Positions 6,069-13,171 of a stretch of DNA of 14,751 nt are shown here, piece by piece. How positions within the stretch are numbered: the first letter of the stretch is position 1; each line of letters starts with the position of its first letter. The notes below the pieces were generated by a model. That model had not been told where the DNA came from. It worked only from the letters and a program-made list of their open reading frames with translations, and ran no database searches. Made by a program: the position numbers and the translations under genes. Where the stretch lies: the NCBI GenBank assembly GCA_934621485.1, contig CAKTUS010000066.1, positions 1-14,751 of the forward strand. The letters are read 5' to 3'. This DNA comes from an uncultured Clostridia bacterium. Its GTDB lineage: Bacteria; Bacillota; Clostridia; Christensenellales; Aristaeellaceae.

Positions 6069-8576
6069 ATGCTCTATTGGCTTGAAAACACAAAAAGATG
6101 TCCAGTAGACGGATATCCGTTTAAAAAGCCAAGTAAATACGCTCGGCATAATAGCGCAAAAGACGTCCGTATTGCTGTATATGATTGCCCTAGTTGCCGG
6201 AGGATCTTTCTCAAATATCCGGGTGCTCGGATTGCTTCTGCATCAGATATCTCCACATATTATTTGAGTGATTATGAGCGTGATAGAGTTAAAGCCCAGA
6301 AGGAAGAAAACCTTCTGAAAGAGCGACGCGCTGCGTGGGCCGCGAAGCAAGAACGGGATCGGCTTGAGCAACAGCGACTTGAAGAACAGAGGAAGCACGA
6401 GCAAGAAGCAAAAATAGCAGCCGAAAAGGAACGCAAACGCAGGCTTCTGGCTGAATACACGACTGATGAACTATTTGTTGCAGATCAAGAACTGTTTTTC
6501 CGCGCCACGGCAATTCTCAAAAAGCTTTATGGCGAAAATGCAAGATTTCGCCCTGGCCAGTATGAGGCAATAGAGCGAACAATCAAGGAAAAAAGGTTGT
6601 TAGTTGTTCAAAAAACTGGTTGGGGGAAAAGTCTTGTCTATTTCATCTGTACGAAGCTTCTTCGTGAAGAAGGGGCAGGAGTGACGTTGGTCATTAGCCC
6701 GCTTCTTGCTCTGATGGATAATCAGTTATCCGCGGCAAGAAAAATGGAGCTCAATTGTGCTGCGCTTAATTCCACCACAGCTAACGAGAGAGAATTGATC
6801 CTCATGGGGATGGAAGCGAATACATATGACCTGGTTCTTGCAACTCCTGAGTCACTGATGAACAAAAAGTTCAGACAGTACCTTCCTGATATAAGAATTG
6901 GCCTTTTAGTTATTGACGAAGCCCATTGTATCTCTGACTGGGGGCATGATTTTCGCCTAGAGTATAACAAAATTTATAGGGTCATTGAACAACTTCAGCC
7001 AAATGTTCCCGTGTTAGCCACAACAGCCACCGCTAATAATCACGTAATAGAGGATTTACAGAATCAGATGGGGAAACCAAAAGTTTCGCGGGGCCATCTG
7101 ATGCGAGATAATCTATCTATCCAAATTCTTCCGCTTTCGGATAAGGAAAGCCGATATGCGTGGATTTTGGATAACATAGGCCGTCTGCCAGGAACAGGAA
7201 TTATATATTGCCTCAGCAGAAGAGACTGCACATGGTTGTCGGATTTTCTTTGCGAGAATGGTATCTCTGCAGAACCTTATTTCTCTGGAGATGGTGAGCA
7301 AGAAAAAAAGAGCCAAGAAACCCTTAAGCGATTTCTGAATGATGAGATCAAGGTAATCGTTTCCACTATTAAACTTGGAATGGGCTTCGACAAAGGAAAT
7401 GTATCTTTTGTCATCCACTTTCAGTGCCCTAAAAATGTGATCGCGTATTATCAACAGATTGGTCGCGCTGGCCGTAATATTTCCTTTGCAAGAACATTTC
7501 TGATGTTAGGTGGCGAAGACTATCGCATTCATAAAGGCTTCATAGAAAACGCCTTCCCTTCAGAGCCAGAGATGAAGCGTATCAGGCAATACATTACAGC
7601 TTGCCCGGGAGCTTGCACAGTCAATAAAATCTGTGCTGCGATAGATATTTCAAAAAAGAAGATCCTAAAAGTACTTGATTTTCTAGAGGATGAAGGCTTA
7701 ATAGAGAAGGAATGGCATTCAAGCACAAGCGGAAAACCTTATGCTGTATACAAATCCACCGCGGCACCATTCGTATATCGCGGTGAGCATTATGAGGAGA
7801 TAAAACAGATCCGTTACCGTGAGTTAGAACAAATGCAAACGATCGCAGACACATCTGAGTGCTTGAGCAGAACCGTTGTCTCTTGTTTGGACGACATTGA
7901 AGATCATGACTGCGGTATCTGCAGTAATTGTGATCCTAAAGGTCGTTTTCCTGTAACAGTGTCCGCAGTGAGTAAGCGAAGGGCCATCGACTTTTTAGAG
8001 AATCTTACTATTCCGATTGACCCGTGGAATTACTGGCCTCGTAATAATCTTGTTGCTGATACAAAGAACTATTATCCCAATTTACAGGGAATAGCTCTAT
8101 CAAAATATAATGAAGGACTAGGCAAGCTCGTTAGGGATGGGAAATATAGCACGCAGAAATTTGATGACCAGTTAGTGCGAAAAGGGGCACGTGTCCTCAA
8201 AAAGTATATCAAAGAACATGATCTTTGTTGTGTTACAGCTGTGCCTTCCCTAAACACTAATGTTGTTCCAGACTATGCCAAAAGGCTCGCTGCTGCTTGT
8301 GGTTTACCATATGTAGCCCTTCTAAGAAAAACTAATCGATCCCACCAGAAAGACCTAAACAATACATCGCATCAGTTTGAAAACGCCTATAAATCTTTTG
8401 AAGCTCTCTCAACCAGCATGCCCAGCGGCGTTGTTCTGGTTGATGACATGGTCGATTCTGGTTTGACGTTAGCCGTTTGCGGCGCACTGCTAGGGCAAGC
8501 AGGCTGTGAAAGAGTATTCCCCTTGGCTCTTGCAGATGCCGGAAGTGGCGGAAAGGATGATGAAGACGATGACTAA
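6069..8576 (+). CDS. RecQ-family helicase fused to a C-terminal phosphoribosyltransferase domain
   Basis: I prefer ATG 6069 (835 aa) because AAGGGGA lies just upstream; ATG 6003 lacks a ribosome site. Domain order: an N-terminal Cys cluster (Cys11, Cys40, Cys43), a charged coiled coil at about 70-128, then a complete SF2 helicase: FRPGQ (160-164), motif I KTGWGKS (182-188), DEAH (283-286), ATTAT (317-321), QIGRAGR (463-469). A winged-helix-like segment follows (about 505-560), then the RecQ zinc cluster (Cys598, 606, 615, 618, 621). Instead of an HRDC domain, the last 110 residues form a type I phosphoribosyltransferase fold with the PRPP loop VLVDDMVDSGLT (789-800), similar to ComF-type domains. 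It should unwind DNA 3'-5' and bind PRPP or nucleotides. Its last 20 bases overlap the DprA-like gene, so the two are coupled. The coding DNA looks more A+T-rich than the flanks. Confidence 0.95.
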   Translation: MLYWLENTKRCPVDGYPFKKPSKYARHNSAKDVRIAVYDCPSCRRIFLKYPGARIASASDISTYYLSDYERDRVKAQKEENLLKERRAAWAAKQERDRLEQQRLEEQRKHEQEAKIAAEKERKRRLLAEYTTDELFVADQELFFRATAILKKLYGENARFRPGQYEAIERTIKEKRLLVVQKTGWGKSLVYFICTKLLREEGAGVTLVISPLLALMDNQLSAARKMELNCAALNSTTANERELILMGMEANTYDLVLATPESLMNKKFRQYLPDIRIGLLVIDEAHCISDWGHDFRLEYNKIYRVIEQLQPNVPVLATTATANNHVIEDLQNQMGKPKVSRGHLMRDNLSIQILPLSDKESRYAWILDNIGRLPGTGIIYCLSRRDCTWLSDFLCENGISAEPYFSGDGEQEKKSQETLKRFLNDEIKVIVSTIKLGMGFDKGNVSFVIHFQCPKNVIAYYQQIGRAGRNISFARTFLMLGGEDYRIHKGFIENAFPSEPEMKRIRQYITACPGACTVNKICAAIDISKKKILKVLDFLEDEGLIEKEWHSSTSGKPYAVYKSTAAPFVYRGEHYEEIKQIRYRELEQMQTIADTSECLSRTVVSCLDDIEDHDCGICSNCDPKGRFPVTVSAVSKRRAIDFLENLTIPIDPWNYWPRNNLVADTKNYYPNLQGIALSKYNEGLGKLVRDGKYSTQKFDDQLVRKGARVLKKYIKEHDLCCVTAVPSLNTNVVPDYAKRLAAACGLPYVALLRKTNRSHQKDLNNTSHQFENAYKSFEALSTSMPSGVVLVDDMVDSGLTLAVCGALLGQAGCERVFPLALADAGSGGKDDEDDD

Positions 8577-9531
8577 CAATGCCAAAGCTATAAGTACTTT
8601 CTGCAGTCATCTATGCGTTGGCAAAGACGTACGCCCACTCGAGCCGAGTGAATGGAGTGCACTTGCAGCCAAAATGCTGGAAATCGGGGTTGCTCCCGAA
8701 AACTTACTGTCATTTTCTGCGCAAGATTTTATTGAGATTCTCGGTGAGACTCCGGAAAGCGCCCAGAGAATGACCCGGTTGCTTGAAAGAAGTGCCAGTC
8801 TCGCTTTTGAGATTGCTGATTATGAAGCGAAAGGGATTCATATCATTACCCGGGCAGACGATGAGTATCCCAAGCAGCTGAAAGAAAAGCTGAAACGCAG
8901 CTGCCCGCCACTATTCTACTGTGCAGGCGATATGTCAATATTACATCGAAAGGCTGTCGGATATGTCGGTTCACGCAAGGTTTCTCCGGAGGATGCAAAA
9001 TTTGCCGTCGATACCGTATCAAAAACAGTCGGCAACCAATATGCAGTAGTTTCCGGTGGAGCTAAAGGTGTTGATACAGTATCTTCTGAAACGGCGATCA
9101 ACTCTGGAGGCTTTGCAATCGAGTATTTAGGCGATTCGATGATAAAGCGAATGAAAAATCCTGCCCTGCTGAAAGCAATTCAAAATGGCCAGCTTCTTTT
9201 GCTTTCGTTTGTTAATCCTGATGCTGGATTCTTTGCCGGGAACCTTATGGCCAGAAACAAGTTTATTTATGCCCAGTCTGTTGGAACAGTTATTGTTCGT
9301 TCTGAAAAAAAAGGTGGAACCTGGACTGGTGCAAATGAAAACCTTCGAAATGGATGGTGCGCTTCTTTCTGCTGGAACAAGCCGGAGTATGATGGAAACC
9401 AAGAACTGATTAGATTAGGTTGTATCCCTATAGATAACGCCTGGGACGGTAATCCTGAACTAAAAAAAGCAGAAACTGTGTCAAGGCCTGCAGATGGCGG
9501 AGAACAGCTCCTTATACCTGGATTTGAATAA
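8557..9531 (+). CDS. DprA/Smf-like DNA-processing protein
   Basis: DprA proteins bind ssDNA and load RecA during uptake; relatives in defence islands probably sense DNA or nucleotides. The Rossmann-like core is clear: VGYVGSRK at about 135-141, the phosphate-binding loop SGGAKGVD at 166-173 and FFAGNLMARNKFIY at about 225-238, followed by GTVIV. An N-terminal helical extension of about 100 residues precedes it (CSHLCVG... EPSEWSALA). There is no winged-helix C-terminus. The 324-aa length assumes ATG 8557; ATGs at 8560 and 8569 are equally possible, with GGAAAGG at 8550-8556 as ribosome site. The start overlaps the end of the RecQ-PRTase gene and the stop overlaps the next ATG (TAATG), so three consecutive genes are coupled. 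A conserved helicase-DprA pair argues for a joint role. Confidence 0.93.
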   Translation: MMKTMTNNAKAISTFCSHLCVGKDVRPLEPSEWSALAAKMLEIGVAPENLLSFSAQDFIEILGETPESAQRMTRLLERSASLAFEIADYEAKGIHIITRADDEYPKQLKEKLKRSCPPLFYCAGDMSILHRKAVGYVGSRKVSPEDAKFAVDTVSKTVGNQYAVVSGGAKGVDTVSSETAINSGGFAIEYLGDSMIKRMKNPALLKAIQNGQLLLLSFVNPDAGFFAGNLMARNKFIYAQSVGTVIVRSEKKGGTWTGANENLRNGWCASFCWNKPEYDGNQELIRLGCIPIDNAWDGNPELKKAETVSRPADGGEQLLIPGFE

Positions 9532-9641
9532 TGGCAATTACAAAAACTGATTTCATGCGCGGCAAGCAGTGCCCGAAAATGCTTCAGATGGAAGTCTCGA
9601 CTGCGCCATTGTTGACGAATCCTTTAAAAAGAACAGATTGA
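9531..9641 (+). pseudogene. 5' stub of a DUF2779 (Cas4-like nuclease) gene
   Basis: ATG 9531 overlaps the DprA stop (TAATG). The first residues, MAITKTDFMRGKQCPKML, match the very characteristic N-terminus of DUF2779 proteins, in which this motif is followed by WLD and about 550 further residues of a PD-(D/E)XK/Cas4-like nuclease. Here the sequence departs from the family after KML (about base 9584), reads some 18 unrelated codons and stops at TGA 9639-9641. Nothing resembling the catalytic core follows. I infer that a deletion removed almost the whole gene and joined its start to sequence just upstream of the Ada-like gene. The motif recognition is from memory, but the match is strong. Confidence 0.7.
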
Positions 9642-9643
9642 TT

Positions 9644-10003
9644 ATGGAGCAGATAAAGCTGCTGTTATGGGCGACGCCCGAGGAATTAACAGAGAAACCC
9701 TATTTCATCACAAATGAGAGCAACCATCAGGAGTTATCCGCTATTCCCGGAACTCTTGGTGGGCATAAGAAATTAAAAATCTATGGAAGGTTAGATTGCC
9801 CGTCTGCAAATAAGCATTTAGCAGAAGGTAGTTATGCCAAAAATCGCGTGTTCTTTTTAACAGAAAAGATCGCGGCTGACGCTGGCTATAGGCTTTGCGC
9901 AAAATGCATGCCGGAAGCGTACAAAAAGTGGAAGGCGGAGCATGAAAAGGCAAAATTCCAGCAGGAATATTGGGCTGGATATGAGCAGGGGTTTTATCAA
10001 TAA
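9644..10003 (+). CDS. Small protein with Ada-type zinc-binding domain
   Basis: I place the start at ATG 9644 (119 aa). ATG 9569 would add 25 residues overlapping the DUF2779 stub in another frame, and neither start has a good ribosome site. Translation may instead be coupled to the stub, which stops two bases before. Residues about 45-95 match the Ada metal-binding fold: KIYGRLDCPSAN, a conserved RVFFLTE...AADAGYR segment, then LCAKCMPEAYKKW. Three of the zinc-ligand cysteines are evident (LDC, CAKC); the fourth ligand is unclear. In Ada the domain repairs methylphosphotriesters in DNA. Free-standing versions are common and of unknown role. No methyltransferase or AraC-type DNA-binding domain is attached. 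Confidence 0.75.
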   Translation: MEQIKLLLWATPEELTEKPYFITNESNHQELSAIPGTLGGHKKLKIYGRLDCPSANKHLAEGSYAKNRVFFLTEKIAADAGYRLCAKCMPEAYKKWKAEHEKAKFQQEYWAGYEQGFYQ

Positions 10004-10031
10004 AAAACGCCGTTAATATTGGGAGTTCGTT

Positions 10032-10430
10032 ATGGAGATAATGGTTTATTGCTATGCTGATAATAACGCTTCGATCGGTGCAGGTATTGATACAGCTGAG
10101 TCGACAGAACTGAAGGAATATAGCTGGCTGTATGAGGGCTTTTCAGAATCTTATTATGAGCTCTATCGGGATTTTGAAGATATAATAAAAAAAGCTGCGG
10201 AATTTGGTTGCGAATTACTAAAAGCAGAGAATCTAAATGAACAGGCCGTTGAACAGGCCGCAAGAAGTGGGCTAATAGATGCTTGTGGAGAGATTGAAGT
10301 TATGTATAAGGTTGATGGCCAGCAAACCGATGAATGCTGTATTGATCGGAATGAGGTTATAGAAGCTTTCTATACGGCATTAGAATCCGATGTTGTTCTT
10401 CAAATTCGGGCTAATACAAAACTGCAATAA
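10032..10430 (+). CDS. Acidic hypothetical protein
   Basis: ATG 10032 has a ribosome site GGGAG at about 10020-10024. The 132-aa product is acidic and mostly helical (YYELYRDFEDIIKKAAEFGCE, ENLNEQAVEQAARSG). It begins with a strand-like MEIMVYCYADNNASIGAG. There is no signal peptide, membrane segment or metal motif, and I recognise no family. It lies 28 bases after the Ada-like gene and ends two bases before the ribosome site of the macrodomain gene, so it probably belongs to the same transcript. Confidence 0.75.
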   Translation: MEIMVYCYADNNASIGAGIDTAESTELKEYSWLYEGFSESYYELYRDFEDIIKKAAEFGCELLKAENLNEQAVEQAARSGLIDACGEIEVMYKVDGQQTDECCIDRNEVIEAFYTALESDVVLQIRANTKLQ

Positions 10431-10444
10431 CGGGGTGTTTCGGC

Positions 10445-11542
10445 ATACCATTTCAAATCATCCGAAATGATATAACAAAGGTCAAGGCTGACGCTATTGT
10501 CAACACCGCCAATCCAAAGCCACGAATCGGCCGTGGTACGGACAGCGCAATTTATGCTGCAGCAGGCGAAGAACAGCTCATGGCCGCCCGAAAAAAGATA
10601 GGAGATATTGAGCCCGGTCAGGCTGTACACACCGATGCTTTTTCTCTTGATGCCAAATACATCATCCACACAGTTGGCCCCGCCTGGATCGATGGCGATC
10701 ACGCAGAGCGAGACATTCTCCGCTCATGCTATGAACAATCCCTTGCCCTGGCGTATCAATTGAAGTGCAAGAGCATTGCATTTCCGCTTATTGCCACAGG
10801 CACATATGGCTTTCCGAAAGATGAAGCTTTGCATATTGCGCTGTCGGAGATTCAGCGTTTCCTGCTGACGCACGAAATGAAAGTCACCATTGTTGTGTTC
10901 GATCGAAAGGCGCTGGAACTATCAGAAGGCCTTGTTGGCGGGATTGAGCAGTTTATCGACGATCATACTGCCCAGACCTTGCATGCCAAAGAGCGTGGCG
11001 GGAATAGATCTAGAATATCTCGCCGCCGCAAAGTAGCTCTAGATGAAGAGCCCATGATGTTTGGCAGCATCAGCGGACTGTCTGCGCCGATTGCCCACGA
11101 AGATGCAATCGCCGACGATGAGGACCTTGAACTTGCTCTTGCGCCAACAGCCGCGCTACCAGATTTAGCAGGCAAGAGCCTGGCCGAGATTCTCGATGAT
11201 GCAGGCGACAGTTTCCAGCAGCGGCTCTTGAAGCTGATCGATGAGAGCGGGATGGACGATGTGACCGTATATAAGAAGGCCAACATCGACCGCAAGGTGT
11301 TCTCCCGTATCCGCTGCAAGCCAGACTATAAGCCAAAAAAGAAAACTGCGCTGGCTTTTGCTATCGCTCTTGAGCTGGATATGCCAACCATGACAGATCT
11401 CCTTTCCCGGGCGGAGATTGCTCTTTCTCCCAGCAGCACTTTTGATCTGATCATCACGTATTTCGTCACGAATAAGAATTACGATATATTTGAGATCAAC
11501 GCAGCCCTGTTCAAATACGGTCAGCCAATCCTGGGCGAATAA
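10445..11542 (+). CDS. Macrodomain protein with C-terminal helical domain, apparent ATA start
   Basis: Macrodomains bind ADP-ribose and often remove it from proteins or DNA. The domain is complete only if translation begins at ATA 10445: (M)PFQIIRNDITKVKADAIVN..., with NTAN at 20-23, GRGTDSAIY at about 29-37 and ATGTYGFP further on. GGGGTG at 10432-10437 lies 7 bases before this ATA, exactly where a ribosome site should be. The nearest upstream in-frame stop is TAA 10412-10414, and no ATG, GTG or TTG occurs between it and ATG 10580. That ATG would delete about 45 residues, including the ADP-ribose-binding Asn. The C-terminal part (about 255-365) is a helical, XRE-like domain that in Firmicutes is often fused to this macrodomain type. 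Either ATA is used or a G-to-A change inactivated the start. A terminator follows. Confidence 0.85.
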   Translation: MPFQIIRNDITKVKADAIVNTANPKPRIGRGTDSAIYAAAGEEQLMAARKKIGDIEPGQAVHTDAFSLDAKYIIHTVGPAWIDGDHAERDILRSCYEQSLALAYQLKCKSIAFPLIATGTYGFPKDEALHIALSEIQRFLLTHEMKVTIVVFDRKALELSEGLVGGIEQFIDDHTAQTLHAKERGGNRSRISRRRKVALDEEPMMFGSISGLSAPIAHEDAIADDEDLELALAPTAALPDLAGKSLAEILDDAGDSFQQRLLKLIDESGMDDVTVYKKANIDRKVFSRIRCKPDYKPKKKTALAFAIALELDMPTMTDLLSRAEIALSPSSTFDLIITYFVTNKNYDIFEINAALFKYGQPILGE

Positions 11543-11551
11543 AACATACGG

Positions 11552-11591
11552 AGTGGTCATTTGTCGTTTGGCAAACGACCACTTCTTTTTT
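11552..11591 (+). terminator. Rho-independent terminator after the macrodomain gene
   Basis: AGTGGTC (11552-11558) pairs with GACCACT (11577-11583), and GTTT pairs with AAAC inside it. The stem is followed by a T-rich tail (TTCTTTTTT to 11591). A second hairpin, GTCGTTT with AAACGAC (11563-11579), uses part of the same right arm, so two foldings exclude each other. It separates the repair-like block from the next operon. Confidence 0.75.
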
Positions 11592-11597
11592 CATGCT

Positions 11598-11606
11598 TGC
11601 TATACT
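11598..11606 (+). promoter_or_regulatory. Extended -10 promoter for the 76-aa/ARH/SIMPL operon
   Basis: TGCTATACT is a good extended -10 element. No convincing -35 box lies 17 bases upstream, where the terminator ends, but extended -10 promoters can work without one. It lies about 30 bases before ATG 11640. Confidence 0.5.
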
Positions 11607-11639
11607 GTGACCAGAGAGAGCGAAAAGGAGGTCTTGACA

Positions 11640-11870
11640 ATGGTCACATTGGAAGATGCCCGTGAGATTGCCGCAGGTTGGATGAAGAATATCAGCGGCT
11701 GCACTGAGTTTACTACCGCCTATGCGTTTTACAATCCACGGACCGAGAATTCGATCGGTGGTCCTGACGCATCTGTCGTTGTGATGAAGGAAAGCGGCAA
11801 GTGCTGCGGATTCACGGAGTTCATCATGAAACACGGCGGCGGAGAAATGATCCGCGAGATCAAGTTCTGA
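11640..11870 (+). CDS. Small hypothetical protein (76 aa)
   Basis: ATG 11640 is set by a strong ribosome site (AGGAGG at about 11627-11632); the longer frame from 11490 runs through the terminator and is rejected. The protein begins MVTLEDAREIAAGWMKNISG and has an alpha-then-beta pattern with PDASVVVMKESGKCCGFTEF. There is no signal or membrane segment. It looks like a compact single-domain protein, and I cannot name the family with confidence. It is first in an operon with the ADP-ribosylglycohydrolase gene, which starts 16 bases after its stop. Confidence 0.8.
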   Translation: MVTLEDAREIAAGWMKNISGCTEFTTAYAFYNPRTENSIGGPDASVVVMKESGKCCGFTEFIMKHGGGEMIREIKF

Positions 11871-11886
11871 GAAGGAGGAGTAGCAA

Positions 11887-12504
11887 ATGTACGGAGCACT
11901 TTTGGGAGACATGATCGGTGCGCCTTATGAATTTGACAGAGGGAACAAGGCGAAGGAGTTCCCGCTCTTTTGCGAGTATTCCCATTTCACCGATGATTCG
12001 GTAATGACGATTGCGGTGGCGGAAGCCCTGCTGGACTACCAGTTCTGGGAAGACGAGGATATCAAGGCAGGGCTCATTGAGTGCATGCGGAAATGGGGTA
12101 AGAAGTACCCTAATGCTGGATATGGCCGCAAGTTCTACCACTGGCTTCATGCCAGGCATCCCGAACCCTACGGCAGCTACGGCAACGGATCGGCCATGCG
12201 TGTCTCATCCGCGGGGTGGTTGTTTGACACACTGGAGGAGACCCGGCACATGGCGCGTCTGACTGCTGAGGTCACGCACAACCACCCCGAGGGTATCAAG
12301 GGTGCCGAGGCCACAGCCAGCGCGATCTTCCTGGCCCGCACTGGTCACAGCAAGGCTGAGATCAAGGATTACATCGTGAAGGAATTTGGCTATGATCTCT
12401 CACGTACCTGCGATCAAATCCGGCCGGGATACTACCACAACGAAAGCTGCCAGAAGACTGTGCCGGAAGCGATCACGGCTTTCCTGGAGGGGGACGGATT
12501 TTGA
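11887..12504 (+). CDS. ADP-ribosylglycohydrolase (ARH family), N-terminal part before a frameshift
   Basis: ARH enzymes cleave ADP-ribose from proteins or from O-acetyl-ADP-ribose using two metal ions. ATG 11887 has an excellent ribosome site (AAGGAGGAG at 11872-11880). The fragment carries the N-terminal hallmarks: GALLGDMIGAPYEF at residues 3-16, the metal-binding FTDDSVMT at about 38-45, GSYGNGSAMRV and HNHPEGIKGAEATA. The frame then breaks. The G5 run at 12489-12493 shifts it, and it stops at TGA 12502-12504 after EGDGF. Removing one G gives EGTDFEDVIRTAVSLGGD..., exactly the family's continuation. As written the 205-aa product lacks the second metal-binding motif and should be inactive. 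Confidence 0.9.
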   Translation: MYGALLGDMIGAPYEFDRGNKAKEFPLFCEYSHFTDDSVMTIAVAEALLDYQFWEDEDIKAGLIECMRKWGKKYPNAGYGRKFYHWLHARHPEPYGSYGNGSAMRVSSAGWLFDTLEETRHMARLTAEVTHNHPEGIKGAEATASAIFLARTGHSKAEIKDYIVKEFGYDLSRTCDQIRPGYYHNESCQKTVPEAITAFLEGDGF

Positions 12505-13171
12505 AGACGTTATCCGCACGGCCGTCTCCCTCGGCGGTGACTGTGACACGTTAACCTGCATTGCGGGCAGCATCGCGGAAGCCTTCTACGGCGTGCCCGC
12601 CATCCTGGAGGCAGAATGCAAGAGCAGGCTCCCGGAGGATATGCTGTATATCCTAGGACGCTTTGATATCGCACGGGAGCACGGTCATGATGTGATTCCC
12701 GACGATATTCTGACAGGCAATGTCCTTATTGAGGAGGCCATCGCCCGGTACTACGATGCCAGCACGCAGCAGAATCTGATCGGCGTTCTGGATGCAATTC
12801 TACAGCGCAACCGCGCAGGTGGCCACTTTCTGATCCCGGTAATTCCACCGCAGGCCATGTTTGACATGATCGATATCGATCACATGAAGATCGGCGATAC
12901 GGTCACCAGCCAGGAGGAGATGCATTTCAAACTGCATCACATCCAGACCAACGACGGAAAGATGTGGCTTGTGGCGTTTACGTCTGAGGAGGAGTATCGC
13001 AAAGGCGAGGCAGCTTCCATCATCAACAACTTTATCGGAAGCATGCTGGAAGGCTGCGCGGACATGTCGGAGGAAGGTATTATCCTCAACCCGTGGGGAC
13101 AGTCGTTCCTGCTGACAAAGGACCTAATCAAACTGATAATTCAAGTGGACAAAGAAGGGAGCGCACAATGA
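12491..13171 (+). pseudogene. C-terminal part of the ARH gene plus SseB-like domain, after the frameshift
   Basis: From 12491 the second frame continues the ARH protein. It reads TDFEDVIRTAVSLGGDCDTL (the second metal-binding motif, GGDxDT), then AGSIAEAFYGVP, and finishes the ARH fold near base 12750. From about 12770 a separate domain follows. Its PPQAMFDMIDIDHM..., WLVAFTSEEEYRKGE and ILNPWGQSFLLTKDLIKLII segments match SseB N-terminal-like domains, which occur widely as small or fused modules of unknown role. Restoring the frame would give a 427-aa ARH-SseB fusion from 11887. The longer open frame from ATG 12386 is only the shadow frame of the upstream part. The stop overlaps the SIMPL start (ATGA), so the operon is otherwise intact. 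Confidence 0.85.

Noticed and set aside
10580..10582. ATG 10580 as the true start of the macrodomain protein
   Set aside because: It would delete the first strand and the NTAN ADP-ribose loop, which are conserved and in frame upstream behind a good ribosome site.
11490..11639. Longer N-terminus for the 76-aa protein
   Set aside because: It would be translated through a terminator and promoter, and AGGAGG sits just before ATG 11640.
12386..12490. ATG 12386 as start of an independent gene leading into the SseB part
   Set aside because: Its first 35 codons overlap conserved ARH coding sequence in another frame, so it is a shadow frame before the G5 frameshift.
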